From: Rhinopithecus roxellana
Taxonomy: Eukaryota; Chordata; Mammalia; Primates; Cercopithecidae
Direction of reading: 5' to 3'
NCBI RefSeq assembly: GCF_007565055.1
Contig: NC_044566.1
Span: 96,053,797 to 96,117,796 of the forward strand
Length of the DNA stretch: 64,000 bases
The position numbers were made by a program, and so were the translations under genes. Positions 1 to 10,180 of this stretch are shown one piece after another; the stretch's first letter is position 1, and every line of letters starts with the position of its first letter. Under the pieces are notes generated by a model that saw nothing but the letters and a program-made list of their open reading frames with translations, searched no databases and was not told where the DNA came from.

Positions 1-64
1 ACTGCACTCCAGCCTGGGCGACAGAGCGAGACTCCGTCTCAAAAAAAAAAAAAAAAAAAAAAAA
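1..64 (+). mobile_element. Alu 3' end, cut by the window edge
   Basis: The window opens inside the right arm of an Alu in the forward sense: 'actgcactccagcctgggcg' is followed by the usual 'gagactccgtctc' and a run of about 24 A. Only the last third of the element is present because the window begins there. Confidence 0.95.
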
Positions 65-164
65 GAAATAAACAGTGATAGCACAATGATTATAATGACA
101 AAGAAAATGTATGTTATTTCAATTCTATCAATCCATGTGATTTCTTGGACTTTTTGTTTGGATT

Positions 165-1755
165 TAAAATTTGGATAGACACATGTAGAAGAATAAAACT
201 GTACCCCTATCTCTCACTGTATACAAACATTAATTTAAGATTGATTAAAGAAGTAAATGTAAGACCTAAAATTATAAAAATTGTAGAAGGAAACCTAGGA
301 AAAACAATTCTAGACAATGATCTATGCAAAGAATTCATGACTAACAGCACAAAGCCAAATACAACAAAAACAAAAACAGACAAATTTAATGCAACTAAAA
401 AGTTTCTGCATAGCAAAAGAAATAACAGTGAACAGACAGCCCACAGAACGGGGGAAAATACTTGCAAATTATACCTCTGACAAAGGGCTAATATCCAGAA
501 CCTAAAAGAAACTCAGACAGTTCCACAACAACAAAAATAACAAAACCCATTCAATAGTACACAAGAGATATGAGCAGACATTTTACAAAGATATATAAAT
601 GGTTAAATGAAAAGCATATGAAAAAATGCTCAACATCAGTAAACATCAGAGAAATGCAAACCAAAATCATAGTGAGATACCATCTTACACCACTCAGAAT
701 GGATATTATAAAAAAGTCGGGCCGGGCACGGTGGCTCACGCCTGTAATCCCAGCACTTTGGGAGGCCGAGGTGGGCAGATCACAAGGTCAGGAGATCAAG
801 ACCATCCTGGCTAACATGGTGAAACCCTGTCTCTACTAAAAATACAAAAATAAAATAGCCGGGTGTGGTGGCGGGCGCCTGTAGTCCCAGCTACTCAGGA
901 GGCTGAGGCAGGAGAATGGTGTGAATCCGGAAGGCAGAACTTGCAGTGAGCCGAGATCACGCCACTGCACTCCAGCCTGGGCGACAGAGCGAGACTCCGT
1001 CTAAAGACAAAAAATAACAGATGCTGGCTAGAATGGGGAGAAAAGGGAATGCTTACCTACTGCTGGTGGGAATGTAAATTAGTACGACCTCTACGGAAAA
1101 TAGTATGGCGATTTCTCAAAGGACTAAAATTAGAACTGCTGTTCAGTTCAGCAGTCCTACTCCTGGGTAGCTACCCAAAGGAACAGAAATTATTATAACA
1201 AAAAGATACTTGTACTCACATGTTTATTAATGCAGTATTCACAATAGCAAAGATATGGAATCAACCTAAGTTCCCATCAATGAATAATTGGATTAAAAAA
1301 TATGATATGAGATCTATACATCTATACATATTTTATATACACACACACACATATACACACACACCATGGAATACGGAATACTACTCATCCCTAAAAAAGA
1401 ATGAAATCATATCTTTTGCAGCAATGTGGATGGAACTGGAGGCCATTGTCTTAAGTGAAGTAAGTCAGAAAAAGGAGGTCAAATAAGGCATGTTCTCACT
1501 CACAGGTGGGAGCTCAATAATGTGTACACATGGACATAGAGGATAGAATAATAGACTTTGGAGATTCCGAAAGGTGGGAGAGTGGGGGCAGGTGAGGGAT
1601 GAGAAATTACCTAATGCATACAATGTGTGTTCTTTGGGTGATGATTACACTAAAAGCACAGAATTCACTGTTATGCAATATATCCACGTAACAAAACTGC
1701 ACTTGTTCCCCCTAAATCTATATAAATTTTTTAAAACCCGTGAAACAAAAAGCTC
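165..1755 (+). mobile_element. 5'-truncated L1 (ORF2 C-terminal half and 3'UTR), split by an Alu
   Basis: Forward-strand L1 sequence covers the end of ORF2 and the 3'UTR, with an AluY inserted at about 719-1012. The best peptide stretch (about 1220-1486) shows the conserved ORF2 C-terminal pattern with 'WNQPKFPSMNNWI' and 'MWMELEAIVLSE'. The 3'UTR ends in the motif set 'atatatccacgtaacaaaactgc' seen in older primate L1 (L1PB/L1MA age). Frameshifts and stops break ORF2 throughout, so it is dead. A CA-rich microsatellite has grown at about 1336-1363 inside it. Confidence 0.9.
719..1012 (+). mobile_element. AluY-like element
   Basis: A full-length dimeric Alu lies in the forward sense, with left-arm 'ggccgggcacggtggctcac' and right-arm end 'gagactccgtct'. 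It interrupts the L1 ORF2 sequence, which resumes directly after the tail. AluY-type features include 'gatcacaaggtcaggagatc' and the 'gtgaa' segment before the right arm. Confidence 0.95.
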
Positions 1756-1941
1756 ACTGAAAGGGGTTATATTTTTATTTAGTAACTGAATGTTTTAGTT
1801 CAAATGTGAAATATATTCATTTTACTTCATGATTATTACTAATGATGATTTTGTGGTACAGAGACGGGAGTTGTGAAAACAGTGAAGAACTCCATCCCAG
1901 CTGTGAGATGAGACCCTGATGCTGGCTCATGTTTTTTGCTT

Positions 1942-1943
<2 letters not shown>

Positions 1944-1972
<29 letters not shown>

Positions 1973-2217
1973 GAGACAGGGTTTCACTCTGTTACCCAGG
2001 CTGGAGTGCAGTGGTGCGATCTCGGCTCACTGCAACCTCCGCCTTTAGGGTCCAAGCAATTCTCCTGCCTCCACCTCCCAAGTAGCTGAAGTTACAGAAA
2101 TGCATCATGACACCCAGCTAATTTTTTGTATTTTTTTAGTAGAGATGGGGTTTCACCATATTGACCAGGCTGGTCTCGAACTCCTGACCTCAGGTGATCC
2201 GCCCACCTCAGCATCCC
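1944..2217 (-). mobile_element. Alu lacking its first ~40 bases
   Basis: A long T run (about 29) and 'gagacagggtttcactctgtt' mark an inverted Alu. The sequence stops at 'cctcagcatccc', about 40 bases short of the element's 5' end, and is replaced by unrelated AT-rich sequence. Ordinary 5' truncation or a deletion at the boundary with the retroviral block would both explain this. Confidence 0.9.
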
Positions 2218-3059
2218 TCAGAAAGTTTGAGACATGTCGAAGAATTGTCTGCGAAAGTCATGAAAGAGAAAAATGTTATAAAAAAGAATTTATGCAAAAA
2301 ATGTTGTATAATTTAAAAGTAATTAGGCCTCCTGAATGTAAAACTTTAAAAAAAAAAACAGTTTATGTGCAAGGTGTATAAGAAAGGGAAAATATACCTT
2401 TGGTAAAAGGATTATAAGGACGTATAAGAATGTACATTTTTACCAACATTAAAAAATTTAAAAAATTATTGTTTTGAAGGTTTGAGCAAGTTTTAAAATG
2501 TTAATTGTAAAGAAAATTATGTGTGTAAACATATTAGCTAAAGTTAAAGAAGTATCATTCAGTTTTTCTGTGAACTGGACATTAAAGTAAAAGCATAACA
2601 GATTTTTCTTAAAGCACCAACCTGCTCTTTAGCAAAAATTATAAAAGGTTAAAAAGAGTCTATAAAATCTTACCTTACAGTCAAACATTAAAAATTAGAT
2701 AAATATGTCTACAAAAGTAGATAAATATGTCTATTAAAATTAGGTTTAACATTAATAACACACTAATATAAAATTTAGTTTATCTGGTATAAAAATCATA
2801 CGAGAAGCATTGTTAAATGTAAAATGGTATTTGGCTTTCTTAGGCTTAAAAACTAATAAAAATAGGTGCTAAAGGAAATTTCTCAGTAAAAAGGCAGTAA
2901 GGACTATAAAGTCCACTGCCAAGGTCCCTTAAGAGGAAGGTCCCTTAAGATACCTTTTTAAGAAATTGACCTTAAGAAAAGGTCAATTTCTTAAAATTTA
3001 TATTCTTGGTTTATCTTCCATTTTCCTTTCTCTCAAAAGCTAAAAGTCTTTTAGCATGT
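2218..3059. other. AT-rich unassigned block upstream of the retrovirus
   Basis: No coding potential and no repeat family could be named with confidence. The block is AT-rich, is bounded on the left by a clipped Alu and on the right by integrase-like sequence, and may be retroviral leader or intergenic sequence from one of the parental elements. It contains two strong hairpins and a 14-base direct repeat at 2893-2994, described separately. Confidence 0.4.
2893..2994. repeat. Two hairpins flanking a 14-base direct repeat
   Basis: Hairpin 1 (2893-2920) pairs 'ggcagt' and 'ggac' with 'gtcc' and 'actgcc' around 'tataaa', with a two-base bulge. Hairpin 2 has perfect 14-base arms (2958-2971 and 2981-2994) and a 9-base loop. 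Between them, 'aaggtcccttaaga' occurs at 2921-2934 and again at 2937-2950, a 16-base period. Confidence 0.8.
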
Positions 3060-3101
3060 GTATCACCCCTAGAATTTCTGGTAAACTAGCACCAGCCTGA
3101 A

Positions 3102-3275
3102 GATCACATTCTCATCAAAAGGGAGAAAGAAGAAAAACTCGAGCCAGCCTAGGAAGGACCCTACCTTGTGCTGCTAACCACCAAGACTACTGTTCATACA
3201 ACAACAAAAAAAAAAAAAAAAAAAAAAAAGGATGGACTCATCACACCTGAGTCAGGAAAGCACCACCCACTCCAG
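3102..3275 (+). pseudogene. Retroviral integrase C-terminal remnant
   Basis: From 3102 the frame reads a short peptide with 'DHILIK' and, after an in-frame stop at 3150-3152, 'EGPYLVLLTT'. This is the pattern of the SH3-like DNA-binding tail of gammaretroviral integrases. The 'GWTHHT' block that normally closes this domain follows after a 24-base A run (3206-3229) and is itself followed by a stop. The catalytic core is absent from the window. It is inactive. Confidence 0.65.
3206..3229 (+). repeat. A24 homopolymer inside integrase remnant
   Basis: Twenty-four consecutive A bases lie between two parts of the integrase tail that are normally nearly adjacent. No SINE or LINE body precedes it, so it looks like local expansion of an A-rich codon run, although the relic of a tail-only insertion is possible. 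Confidence 0.8.
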
Positions 3276-3279
3276 AGTC

Positions 3280-4505
3280 GTAGACCATAGTCCCAGGGGA
3301 AAACCCAACCAAACTAAAGCTAAGCTAAGAAAAATTTAACCCTTTTCATCTATTCTATTACTCTTTCTTCATTCCTTGTTCTATTGTTGACCATCTAGTT
3401 ATTAACATAACCAAGTCAATTTTGCCTCAAACTGTTGCATTTAATGCTTGCCTTGTTATATCCTGTGGGGACTTGCCAAGTCAAAGACAACTTTTTACCT
3501 CAGAAAAGTGCCCCTGTCCCTCCTGACTCTCCTCAGACTGGGCATTAGTAAACTGGGACCATTTAATCCAGGGATATTTTGATAAAGACCCCAGTGCCAA
3601 CCAGGAGTCTTGTCCCCCAGTGTAGAGCTTTCATGCTGTAGTTGGTCCAGTGTTCTCTGGACCACTAAAGATGGACTGTCCCAACCAGTTTTTATAATTT
3701 CCTAAAACCATACATTCATTTTACTAGAGGATCATAGAAGTTAAAGACCTAAAACAAACTTTAGCAATTAAGACAAGATACCAAGATGCAAATGCCTGGT
3801 TAAAATGGATCAAATATTCCATCTGCACGTTAAACAAAAGCAATTGTTATGCTTGTGCACATGACAGGCCAGAGGCCCAGATTGTCCCCTTTCCACTAAG
3901 GTAGTCCTCTAGTCGACCAGGTGTGGGCTGCATCGTAGCTCTTTTCCAGGATTCTAAAGCCTGGAGTAATAAGTCATGCCAAACTCTCTCTGCTATATCC
4001 CAAAGTCTGGCACCCTACGGGTCAGACCCCAAGGGCCATCTGACCTCTGTCTCCCAACACTAAATTCACTTTGTGTTTCTCATGACAGGGAGAAAACTTA
4101 GCATTCCTTGGAGACCTAAAGGATGCAGCAGGCTTAAGAATTTTCAAGAGCTTATCAATCAGTGAGCCCTTGTTCATCCCTGAGCGGATGTGTGGTGGTA
4201 TCATGGTGGACCTTTACTGGGCACTCTGCTGAATAACTGGAGTGGCACTTGTACTTTAGTCCAATTGGCTATCCCTTTCACTCTGGCATTTCATCAACCA
4301 GAAGGAAAAAAATATAAGACATCATAAAGTGAGAGAAGCCCCTTATGGGTCTTTCAACTCTCATGTCTATTTAGATGCAATTGGAGCCCCGCAAGGAACA
4401 CCAGATCAATTTAAAGCTTGAAATCAAATAGCAGCAGGATTTGAGTCAATATTTTGGTAGATGACAGTTAATAAAAATATAGATTAGATAAACTATATCT
4501 ATTAC
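3280..4505 (+). pseudogene. Envelope surface-subunit remnant, first parental retrovirus
   Basis: This region follows the integrase tail, where env starts in gammaretroviruses. It contains scattered env-like coding stretches in the forward sense, most clearly at about 4250-4455, where 'LVQLAIPFTLAF' and, further on, 'PYGSFNSHVYLDAIGAP' can be read before stops. Many stops and frameshifts are present and no long open frame survives. It ends abruptly at about 4505-4512, where polymerase sequence begins. Env identity rests on position and recognition of class I ERV env patterns and should be confirmed by a protein profile search. Confidence 0.55.
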
Positions 4506-4511
4506 AACCAA

Positions 4512-5110
4512 CAGCAACAAGCTTTTCATGAGTTAAAAGAAAAACTCATGTTGGCCCCAGGCCTGAAGTTACCTGACCTGACAAAACTCTTCACACTCTA
4601 TGTGTCAGAAAAAGAAAAAATGGCAGTTGGAGTTTTAACCCAGACTGTGAGGCCGTGGCCAAGGCCAGTGGCCTATCTCTCAAAACAACTAGACAGGATT
4701 TCCAAAGGCCGGCCCCCAGGTCTAAAGGCCCTAGCAGCAACAGCCCTGTTGCCACAAGAAGCAGATAAACTAACCCTTAGGCAAAACTTGAATATAAAGG
4801 CCCCCCATGCTGTGGTAACTTTAATGACTACCAAAGGGCATCATTGGTTAACAAATGCTAGATTAACCAAGTACCAAAGCTTGCTATGTGAAAATTCCCA
4901 CATAATCACTGAAGTTTGCAACACCCTAAACCCCATCACCTTGCTCCCGGTATCAGAAAGCCCAGTCGAACATAACTGTGTAGAGGTGTTGGACTCAGTT
5001 TTTTCTAGCAGGCCCAACCTCCGAGACCATCTTTAAACATCAGTAGACTGTGAGCAGAACGTGGATGGGAGCAGCTTCGCCAACCCCTGCAAAGTGACTC
5101 TGAAGAAGAT
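4512..5110 (+). pseudogene. Retroviral pol: RT connection domain and RNase H start
   Basis: An open stretch (methionine at 4548, stop at 5034) encodes the connection segment between reverse transcriptase and RNase H of gammaretrovirus-like pol. It shows 'FHELKEKLM' just upstream of the methionine, 'PVAYLSKQLD', 'LTLRQNLNIKAPH' and 'NARLTKYQSLL'. Past the stop, 'VDGSSF' (from 5061) resembles the first catalytic block of RNase H, after which pol sequence ends. The polymerase active site, the remainder of RNase H and integrase are missing. Because it lies downstream of an integrase tail and env remnant, it must come from a second retroviral copy or from rearrangement. Confidence 0.8.
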
Positions 5111-5166
5111 GACAAGCCCTGCTCTAGTCACACCCGGAAGCTGACTGGTCCATGCATGGCTGAAGC

Positions 5167-7557
5167 ATGAGAAAACTCATTGCAGGACTCATTTTCCTTA
5201 AAATTTGTACTTTTACAGTAAGGACTTCAACTAACCTTCCTCAGACTGAGGACTGCTCTCAGTGTATACATTAAGTCACTGAGATAGGACAAAAGGTTGC
5301 TATGGTCCTATTATTTTATGGTTATTGTAAGTGTACTGGAATTCTAAAAAGAACTTGTTTGTATAATGTTATTCTATACAAGGTATGTAGCCCAGGAAAT
5401 GACCAACCTGATATGTGTTGTGACCCATCTAAGCCTCACATGACCACAGTTTTTAAAATAAGATTAAGGAATGAGGACTGGTGGAGGTTCATAAATGATA
5501 CGAGTAAAGTGTTAGCCAAAACAGTAGAAAAACGGGTGCCCAAACAAGTCACCTTAAAATTTGATGCTTGTGCTCTCATTAATAGTAATAAGTTAGGAAT
5601 ACGGTGTAGTTCTCTTAATTAGAAAAGAGGCTATATGGCAGAAAATAAGTACATCTGTCATAAATTAGGACTGCGTGGAAATAAATGTAAATACTGGTCT
5701 TGTGTCATTTAGGCCACTTGGATTAAAAAAAAAATGAAAAAGATCCAGTCCACCTTCAGAAAGGGAAAAATGGCCCTTCCTGTACTAAGGGAAAATGTAA
5801 CCCCTTAGAGCTAGTAATAACCAATCCCTTTGATCCCCGCTGGAAAAAAGAAGAGCGTGTGACCTTAGGAATCGAAGGGGCTGGATTAGATCCTCGAGTA
5901 AATATCTTAGCTCGAGGAGAAGTTTACAAATGCTCTCCTGAGTCAGTGTTTCAAACTTTCCATCATGAACTGAATATGCCAGTACCAGAAATCCAGGAAA
6001 AACAAGAAATTTGTTTTTGCAATTAGCCGAGCATGTAGCCCAGTCTCTCAACGTCACTTCATGTTATTTATGTGGAGGAACTGTAATAGGAGATCAATGG
6101 CCATGGGAAGCCCGAGAATTAGTACCTACAGACCCAGTTCCTGATGAATTCCTGGCTCAAAAGAATCACCCTGATAATTTCTGGGTCCTAAAAGCCTCAA
6201 TTATTGGACAATATTGCATAGCTAGAGAAGGAAAAGAACTCACTCACCCCATAGGACGACTTAGTTGTCTGAGACAGAAACTGTATAATGGTACCACAGA
6301 AACAGTATAATGGTACCACAAAAACAGTCACTTAGTAGAGTTCAAATCACACAGCGAAATCCATTTAGTAAATTCCCAAAGTTGCAAACTGTGTGGACCC
6401 ACCTGGAGTCCTACCAGGACTGGACAATCCTCACTGGATTGTACTGGATATGTGGGCATAGAGCTTATGCCAAATTACCCGACCAGAAGGCAGGTGGTTG
6501 TGTTACTAGCACTATTAAACCATCTTTCTTCCTTCTGCCCAGAAAAACAGGTGTATTCCTGGGCTTCCCTGTCCTTGCTTCCCACGAAAAGAAAAGCATA
6601 GCTATAAGAAATTTAAAAAATGAAAAATGGCCCCCTGAAGAATCATACAATATTATGGGCCTGCTACTTAGGCACAAGACTGCTCATGGGGATAGCGGAT
6701 CCCCATTTACATGATCAACCGAATCATACGGTTACAAGCTGTCTTAAAAACAATCACTAATAAAACTGGCAGAGCCTTGACTATTCTGGCCCAGGAAGGA
6801 ACTCAGATAAGAAATGCTATCTATCAAAATAGATTAGCTTTCAACTACTTGCTAGCAGCTGAAGGAGAGGTCTGTAGGAAATTTAACCTTACTAATTGTT
6901 GCCTACACATAAGTAATCAAAGGCAAGTAGTTGAAGACATAGTTAGAGATATGACAAAACTGGCACATGTGCCCATCCAAGTGTGGCATAGATTTGATCC
7001 TGGGGCCATGTTTAGAAAATGGTTCCCAGAACTAGGAGGATTTGAAACTCTTTTTTTTTTTTTTTGAGACGGAGTCTCGCTCTGTGGCCCGGGCTGGAGT
7101 GCAGTGGCCGGTTCTCAGCTCACTGCAAGCTCCGCCTCCCGGGTTCACGCCATTCTCCTGCCTCAGCCTCCCAGTAGCTGGGACCACAGGCGCCCGCCAC
7201 CTCACCCGGCTAGTTTTTTGTATTTTTTAGTAGAGACGGGGTTTCACCGTGTTAGCCAGGATGGTCTTGATCTCCTGACCTCGTGATCCGCCCGTCTCGG
7301 CCTCCCAAAGTGCTGGGATTACAGGCTTGAGCCACCGCGCCCGGCCTGAAACTCTTATAATAAGAGTTATAATAGTAATAGGAACCTGCTTACTGCTCCC
7401 TTGTTTGCTACCTGTACTTCTTCAAATGATAAAAAGTGCCATTGCTACCTTAGTTCACCAAAATGCTTCAGCACAAGTGTACTATATGAATCACTATCAA
7501 TCTGTCTTGCAAGAAAACAGAGGTAGTAAAAATGAAAGTGAGAACCCCCACTATTGA
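5167..7557 (+). pseudogene. Broken gammaretrovirus-type envelope gene, interrupted by an Alu
   Basis: A start at 5167 opens a hydrophobic signal-peptide-like segment ('LIAGLIFLKICTF') that stops after about 35 codons. Surface-subunit sequence continues in pieces at 5302-5622, about 5640-6010, 6011-6310 and 6310-6714, with a CYLC motif of the thioredoxin-like CxxC type in the third. Transmembrane-subunit sequence at 6711-7052 has a helical repeat region followed by a C-x7-CC disulfide motif. An Alu (7053-7346) separates this from the membrane span and a short cytoplasmic tail (7347-7557). At least four stops or frameshifts plus the Alu destroy it. A functional, syncytin-like role is therefore very unlikely for this copy. 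Confidence 0.85.
7053..7346 (-). mobile_element. Young AluY (cercopithecid AluYR-like) in retroviral env
   Basis: An inverted full-length Alu is flanked by a perfect 10-base duplication 'tgaaactctt' (7043-7052 and 7347-7356). Diagnostic variants 'gccggttctcagctcac', 'cgcccgtctcggcctccc' and 'ggcttgagccaccgcgc' match Old World monkey AluY sequences as I know them rather than ape AluY. It disrupts the envelope transmembrane subunit just before the membrane span. Confidence 0.93.
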
Positions 7558-7568
7558 GTGAGAGTCTC

Positions 7569-7580
7569 AAAGTGGGGGAA
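7569..7580 (+). promoter_or_regulatory. Polypurine tract of the retrovirus
   Basis: The purine-only run 'aaagtgggggaa' lies directly before the inferred LTR start and after the env stop, where plus-strand priming occurs in retroviruses. Confidence 0.6.
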
Positions 7581-8042
7581 TAAGGGAGGAGACCACCCCT
7601 CATATTGTTTTATGCACAATTTCTGCCTCCAAAGATAGAAAAAGTAAAAACTAAAAGGTAGAAATGAAATCCACAAGCAGACAGCCTGGCACCACACCCT
7701 GGGTCTGGTAGTTAAAGATCGACCCCTGACCTAATTGGTTATGTTATCTATAGATTACAGACATTGTAAAGAATCGCACTGTGAAAATTACTATCCTGTT
7801 TTGTTCCAATCTAATTACCAGTGTATGCAGCCCCCAGTCATGTACCCCCTGCTTGCTCAATTGATCACGACCCTCTCATGTGCACCCCCTTAGAGTTGTG
7901 AGCGCTTAAAATGGACAGGAATTGCTCACTTGGGGAGCTCGGCTCTTGAGACAGGAGTCTTGCCGATGCCCCTGGCCGAATAAACCCCTTCCTTCTTTAA
8001 TTCAGTGTCTAAGGAGTTTTGTCTGCGGCTTGTCCTGCTACA
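7581..8042 (+). mobile_element. 3' LTR of class I ERV (LTR2/HERV-E-like)
   Basis: About 462 bases follow the purine tract, ending in 'cctgctaca'. The polyadenylation signal AATAAA lies at 7979-7984 in 'gccgaataaacccc', followed by a T/G-rich stretch and 'gagttttgtctgcggc', typical of an R/U5 end. The first bases read 'taagg', so the usual TG terminus appears mutated or the boundary is a few bases off. Assignment to the LTR2 group is from memory; class I LTR identity is firmer. Confidence 0.75.
7979..7984 (+). terminator. LTR polyadenylation signal AATAAA
   Basis: This canonical hexamer inside the LTR lies about 60 bases before its end, in the position expected for retroviral 3'-end formation. 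Confidence 0.6.
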
Positions 8043-9270
8043 GATTTTGTCCATAATGCTTATTGTATTTTCTTTCTAAAAAAAGATTCAAATCAAATGT
8101 GTCAAAATGTTAACAGCTTTCAATGATGGGTGGTAGGTTCATGGATACTTGCTATGTTATTTGTACTTGTCTATATTTTTAAATTTCTCAAGAAAAACAA
8201 CACAATAAGGTGACTGTACTTTTAGTAAATTATGGCTGCGTGTTACCCAGATATCTGCTCCAGTTATATTGAGAAACTGGAAGTGTGAAACTCCACCATC
8301 TGCTAAAGAAATCTTGACATCCATGGGTAGCAAAGAAACATCAAAAACTGATGTTAAGACCACATGACAGAGCAAATATGCTTGACAACATTTAGATTAT
8401 TTTATTAAGCAAGGAATCCTAAAAACAAAACCAGATTTCATTGTGGAGTCAGAGAGGATAATGTAGACCTTTGAGGTTAAATTATCAATGATATTGATTA
8501 AGGTTTCATACATGATTATTCATTGATTTTTCTGCTGGGTAGGAATAAAGAGAATTTTAGCTGAATAAAACTTGTTAAAAGTACAAGCTGTTCCGAGGAA
8601 TTCTTATGTATATTTCAGGCTGTTATTATAGGATTAAAGTGTTAAGTGTGGGGAGGAACACAACATTTGAAGAATCTCAGCTCAAAGGCCCTTCCTCACT
8701 AGAAATGAATTGTTATTCTGACTCATCTTTTGTGCAGATGAAATTCATTAACTTTCAAGCACTTGCATGACTGTGAGGTTATTTCCTTGCTGAACTTTTG
8801 TGCTGGAGACATGCTGAGGACAAACTATGGTGAAAATATCCGAAAGTAGGTGCTTGCTGTGTAAATACTTCCCTTGATAAATGATGCCCCAGTTAATATG
8901 TAATTGTGCAATCATGTAGTCATTTTTTCATTAAAAAGTTATTGATGCACTTAAGCTTCAATTCCAGCCATTGGTTTACAGTAGACAAATATACAAAGTA
9001 TAAAGCAAAATATTGATCTAGATAAACTCGTAGGTATTAGGACTTTTAGAGAAAATAAAGTTTTTGCTTTTGTCTAGTAATTCAGTTCAACCAACTTTTA
9101 GTTAGTCTTTGCTAGGTACCAGATACTTTGTAAGGCACCGAAACTGTAAAAAATAGAAATTATATTTCCTACCTTTTAGGCAGTTGTCAAAGAGTATGGA
9201 AAACATATATGTAAACATATTTATAATTCAATGAGATGTTGAAAAATAATACATCTTAAACAATTTTAAG
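8043..9270. other. Unassigned sequence after the provirus
   Basis: No gene or repeat family was recognised. The sequence is moderately AT-rich, with no long open frames and no exon-like signals that I could support. Confidence 0.5.
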
Positions 9271-9274
9271 CCCC

Positions 9275-9363
9275 ATGAAGTCAGGACCACATTTTCCTTT
9301 CTCATAGCTCTATCTCAGAACTTAGTCTAGTGCCTAAAGCATTGAATACACTGAATAACTATT
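9275..9363 (+). mobile_element. L2-like 3' end fragment
   Basis: The pattern 'catgaagtcaggaccacatt', followed by 'agtgcctaaagcattgaataca', resembles a diverged L2 3' end (ordinary form: 'gcagggactgtgtc', 'gcacagtgcctggc'). The evidence is weak because of age. Confidence 0.35.
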
Positions 9364-9365
9364 TA

Positions 9366-9634
9366 ACTTGTTGTCTTAGTCCGTTTGGGCTGGTGTAATA
9401 AAATACAAGATACTGGATATAAACACAGAAATTTATTTCTTGTAGTTCTAGAGGTGGGGAAATCCAAGATCAATTTTCCATCAGATTCAGTATCTGCTGA
9501 GGGCTCACTCTCTGCTTTGAAGATGGTGTCTACTTGCTGAGTCCTCAAATGGCGAAAAGGGTGAACAGGCTCGCTTGAGCCTCTTTTATGATGGCACTAA
9601 TCCTGCACATGATGGCAGGTTCCTCATGACCTAA
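9366..9634 (-). mobile_element. MLT1-type MaLR LTR, first part (split)
   Basis: The antisense MLT1 pattern starts 'gtcttagtccgtttgggctg' and continues with 'agatactggatataaacacagaaatttatttct', an age-typical MaLR LTR. It stops at 'cctcatgacctaa' and resumes at about 10181 after another LTR. Confidence 0.75.
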
Positions 9635-10180
9635 TGATACAGGATTTAAGAAGAAATCACTTAGGCAGATAGCAAGGGTATGGGGATCCTTGGTAAGGCT
9701 TTTCTTTTTAATGAAAAGCAGCCCCAAATCCTTTTCTAACAAAGAGCAGCCTGCAAGCTGGGAGCTTGCATGGATGAATGCTGGCAGGAACTAAGAACTA
9801 GACATTTTCAAGATGGTGGCTCCATCTTCCCTTCTCTGCCAGCCATATGTGCTGTAAGGTGCAGACAGGATGGTACCCATCAACTGGAAAGCCCATTTGC
9901 ATAAGAAGATTAGGGTGGGGTGACCAGCCTTCCCTGTGCACTATGTCAATGTCATACCTGATACAACCAATCTATGAGCCCTATGTAAATCAGATACCAC
10001 CTCCTCAAACTGGACTATAAAACTTTGCACATTCACTGCCAGCCTGTCCTTTCCACTCGGAGACCCCTTCCTCTATAGAGGAAACTGGTTCTCTTTCTCT
10101 TCCCTTCTACCTATTACACTTCTCTCCTAAACTCCTCATGTGTGTCCATGTCTTAAATTTTCCTGGCTCATGACAATGTA
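9635..10180 (+). mobile_element. Class I ERV solo LTR inserted in an MLT1 LTR
   Basis: About 545 bases interrupt the MLT1 LTR. Landmarks are 'aggcagatagcaagggtatgg', 'cttttctaacaaagagcagcc', 'catttgcataagaagat', a TATA-like 'actataaaac' at about 10014, and a pyrimidine-rich end with 'ctctcctaaactcctcatgtg'. This is the architecture of a MER4-group class I LTR, though the exact subfamily is not certain. A clear target duplication was not resolved. Confidence 0.65.

Larger units (their letters stand above)
3060..8042 (+). mobile_element. Mosaic class I endogenous retrovirus (HERV-E/Harlequin-like), 3' half with 3' LTR
   Basis: The block has the layout of a gammaretrovirus-like provirus lacking its 5' half, but in an impossible order for one virus: integrase end (3102-3275), surface-protein remnant (about 3280-4500), reverse-transcriptase connection and RNase H start (4512-5110), then a second envelope gene (5167-7557), a purine tract and a 3' LTR (7581-8042). 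No gag, no active-site polymerase region and no 5' LTR were seen. The LTR resembles the LTR2/HERV-E group as I remember it, and mosaic internal sequences of the Harlequin kind are known; the family name is an inference. All reading frames are broken by stops and shifts, and an Alu splits the envelope. Confidence 0.75.

Noticed and set aside
5167..7557. Possible domesticated (syncytin-like) envelope
   Set aside because: Several stops and frameshifts plus an Alu in the transmembrane subunit exclude a full-length product.
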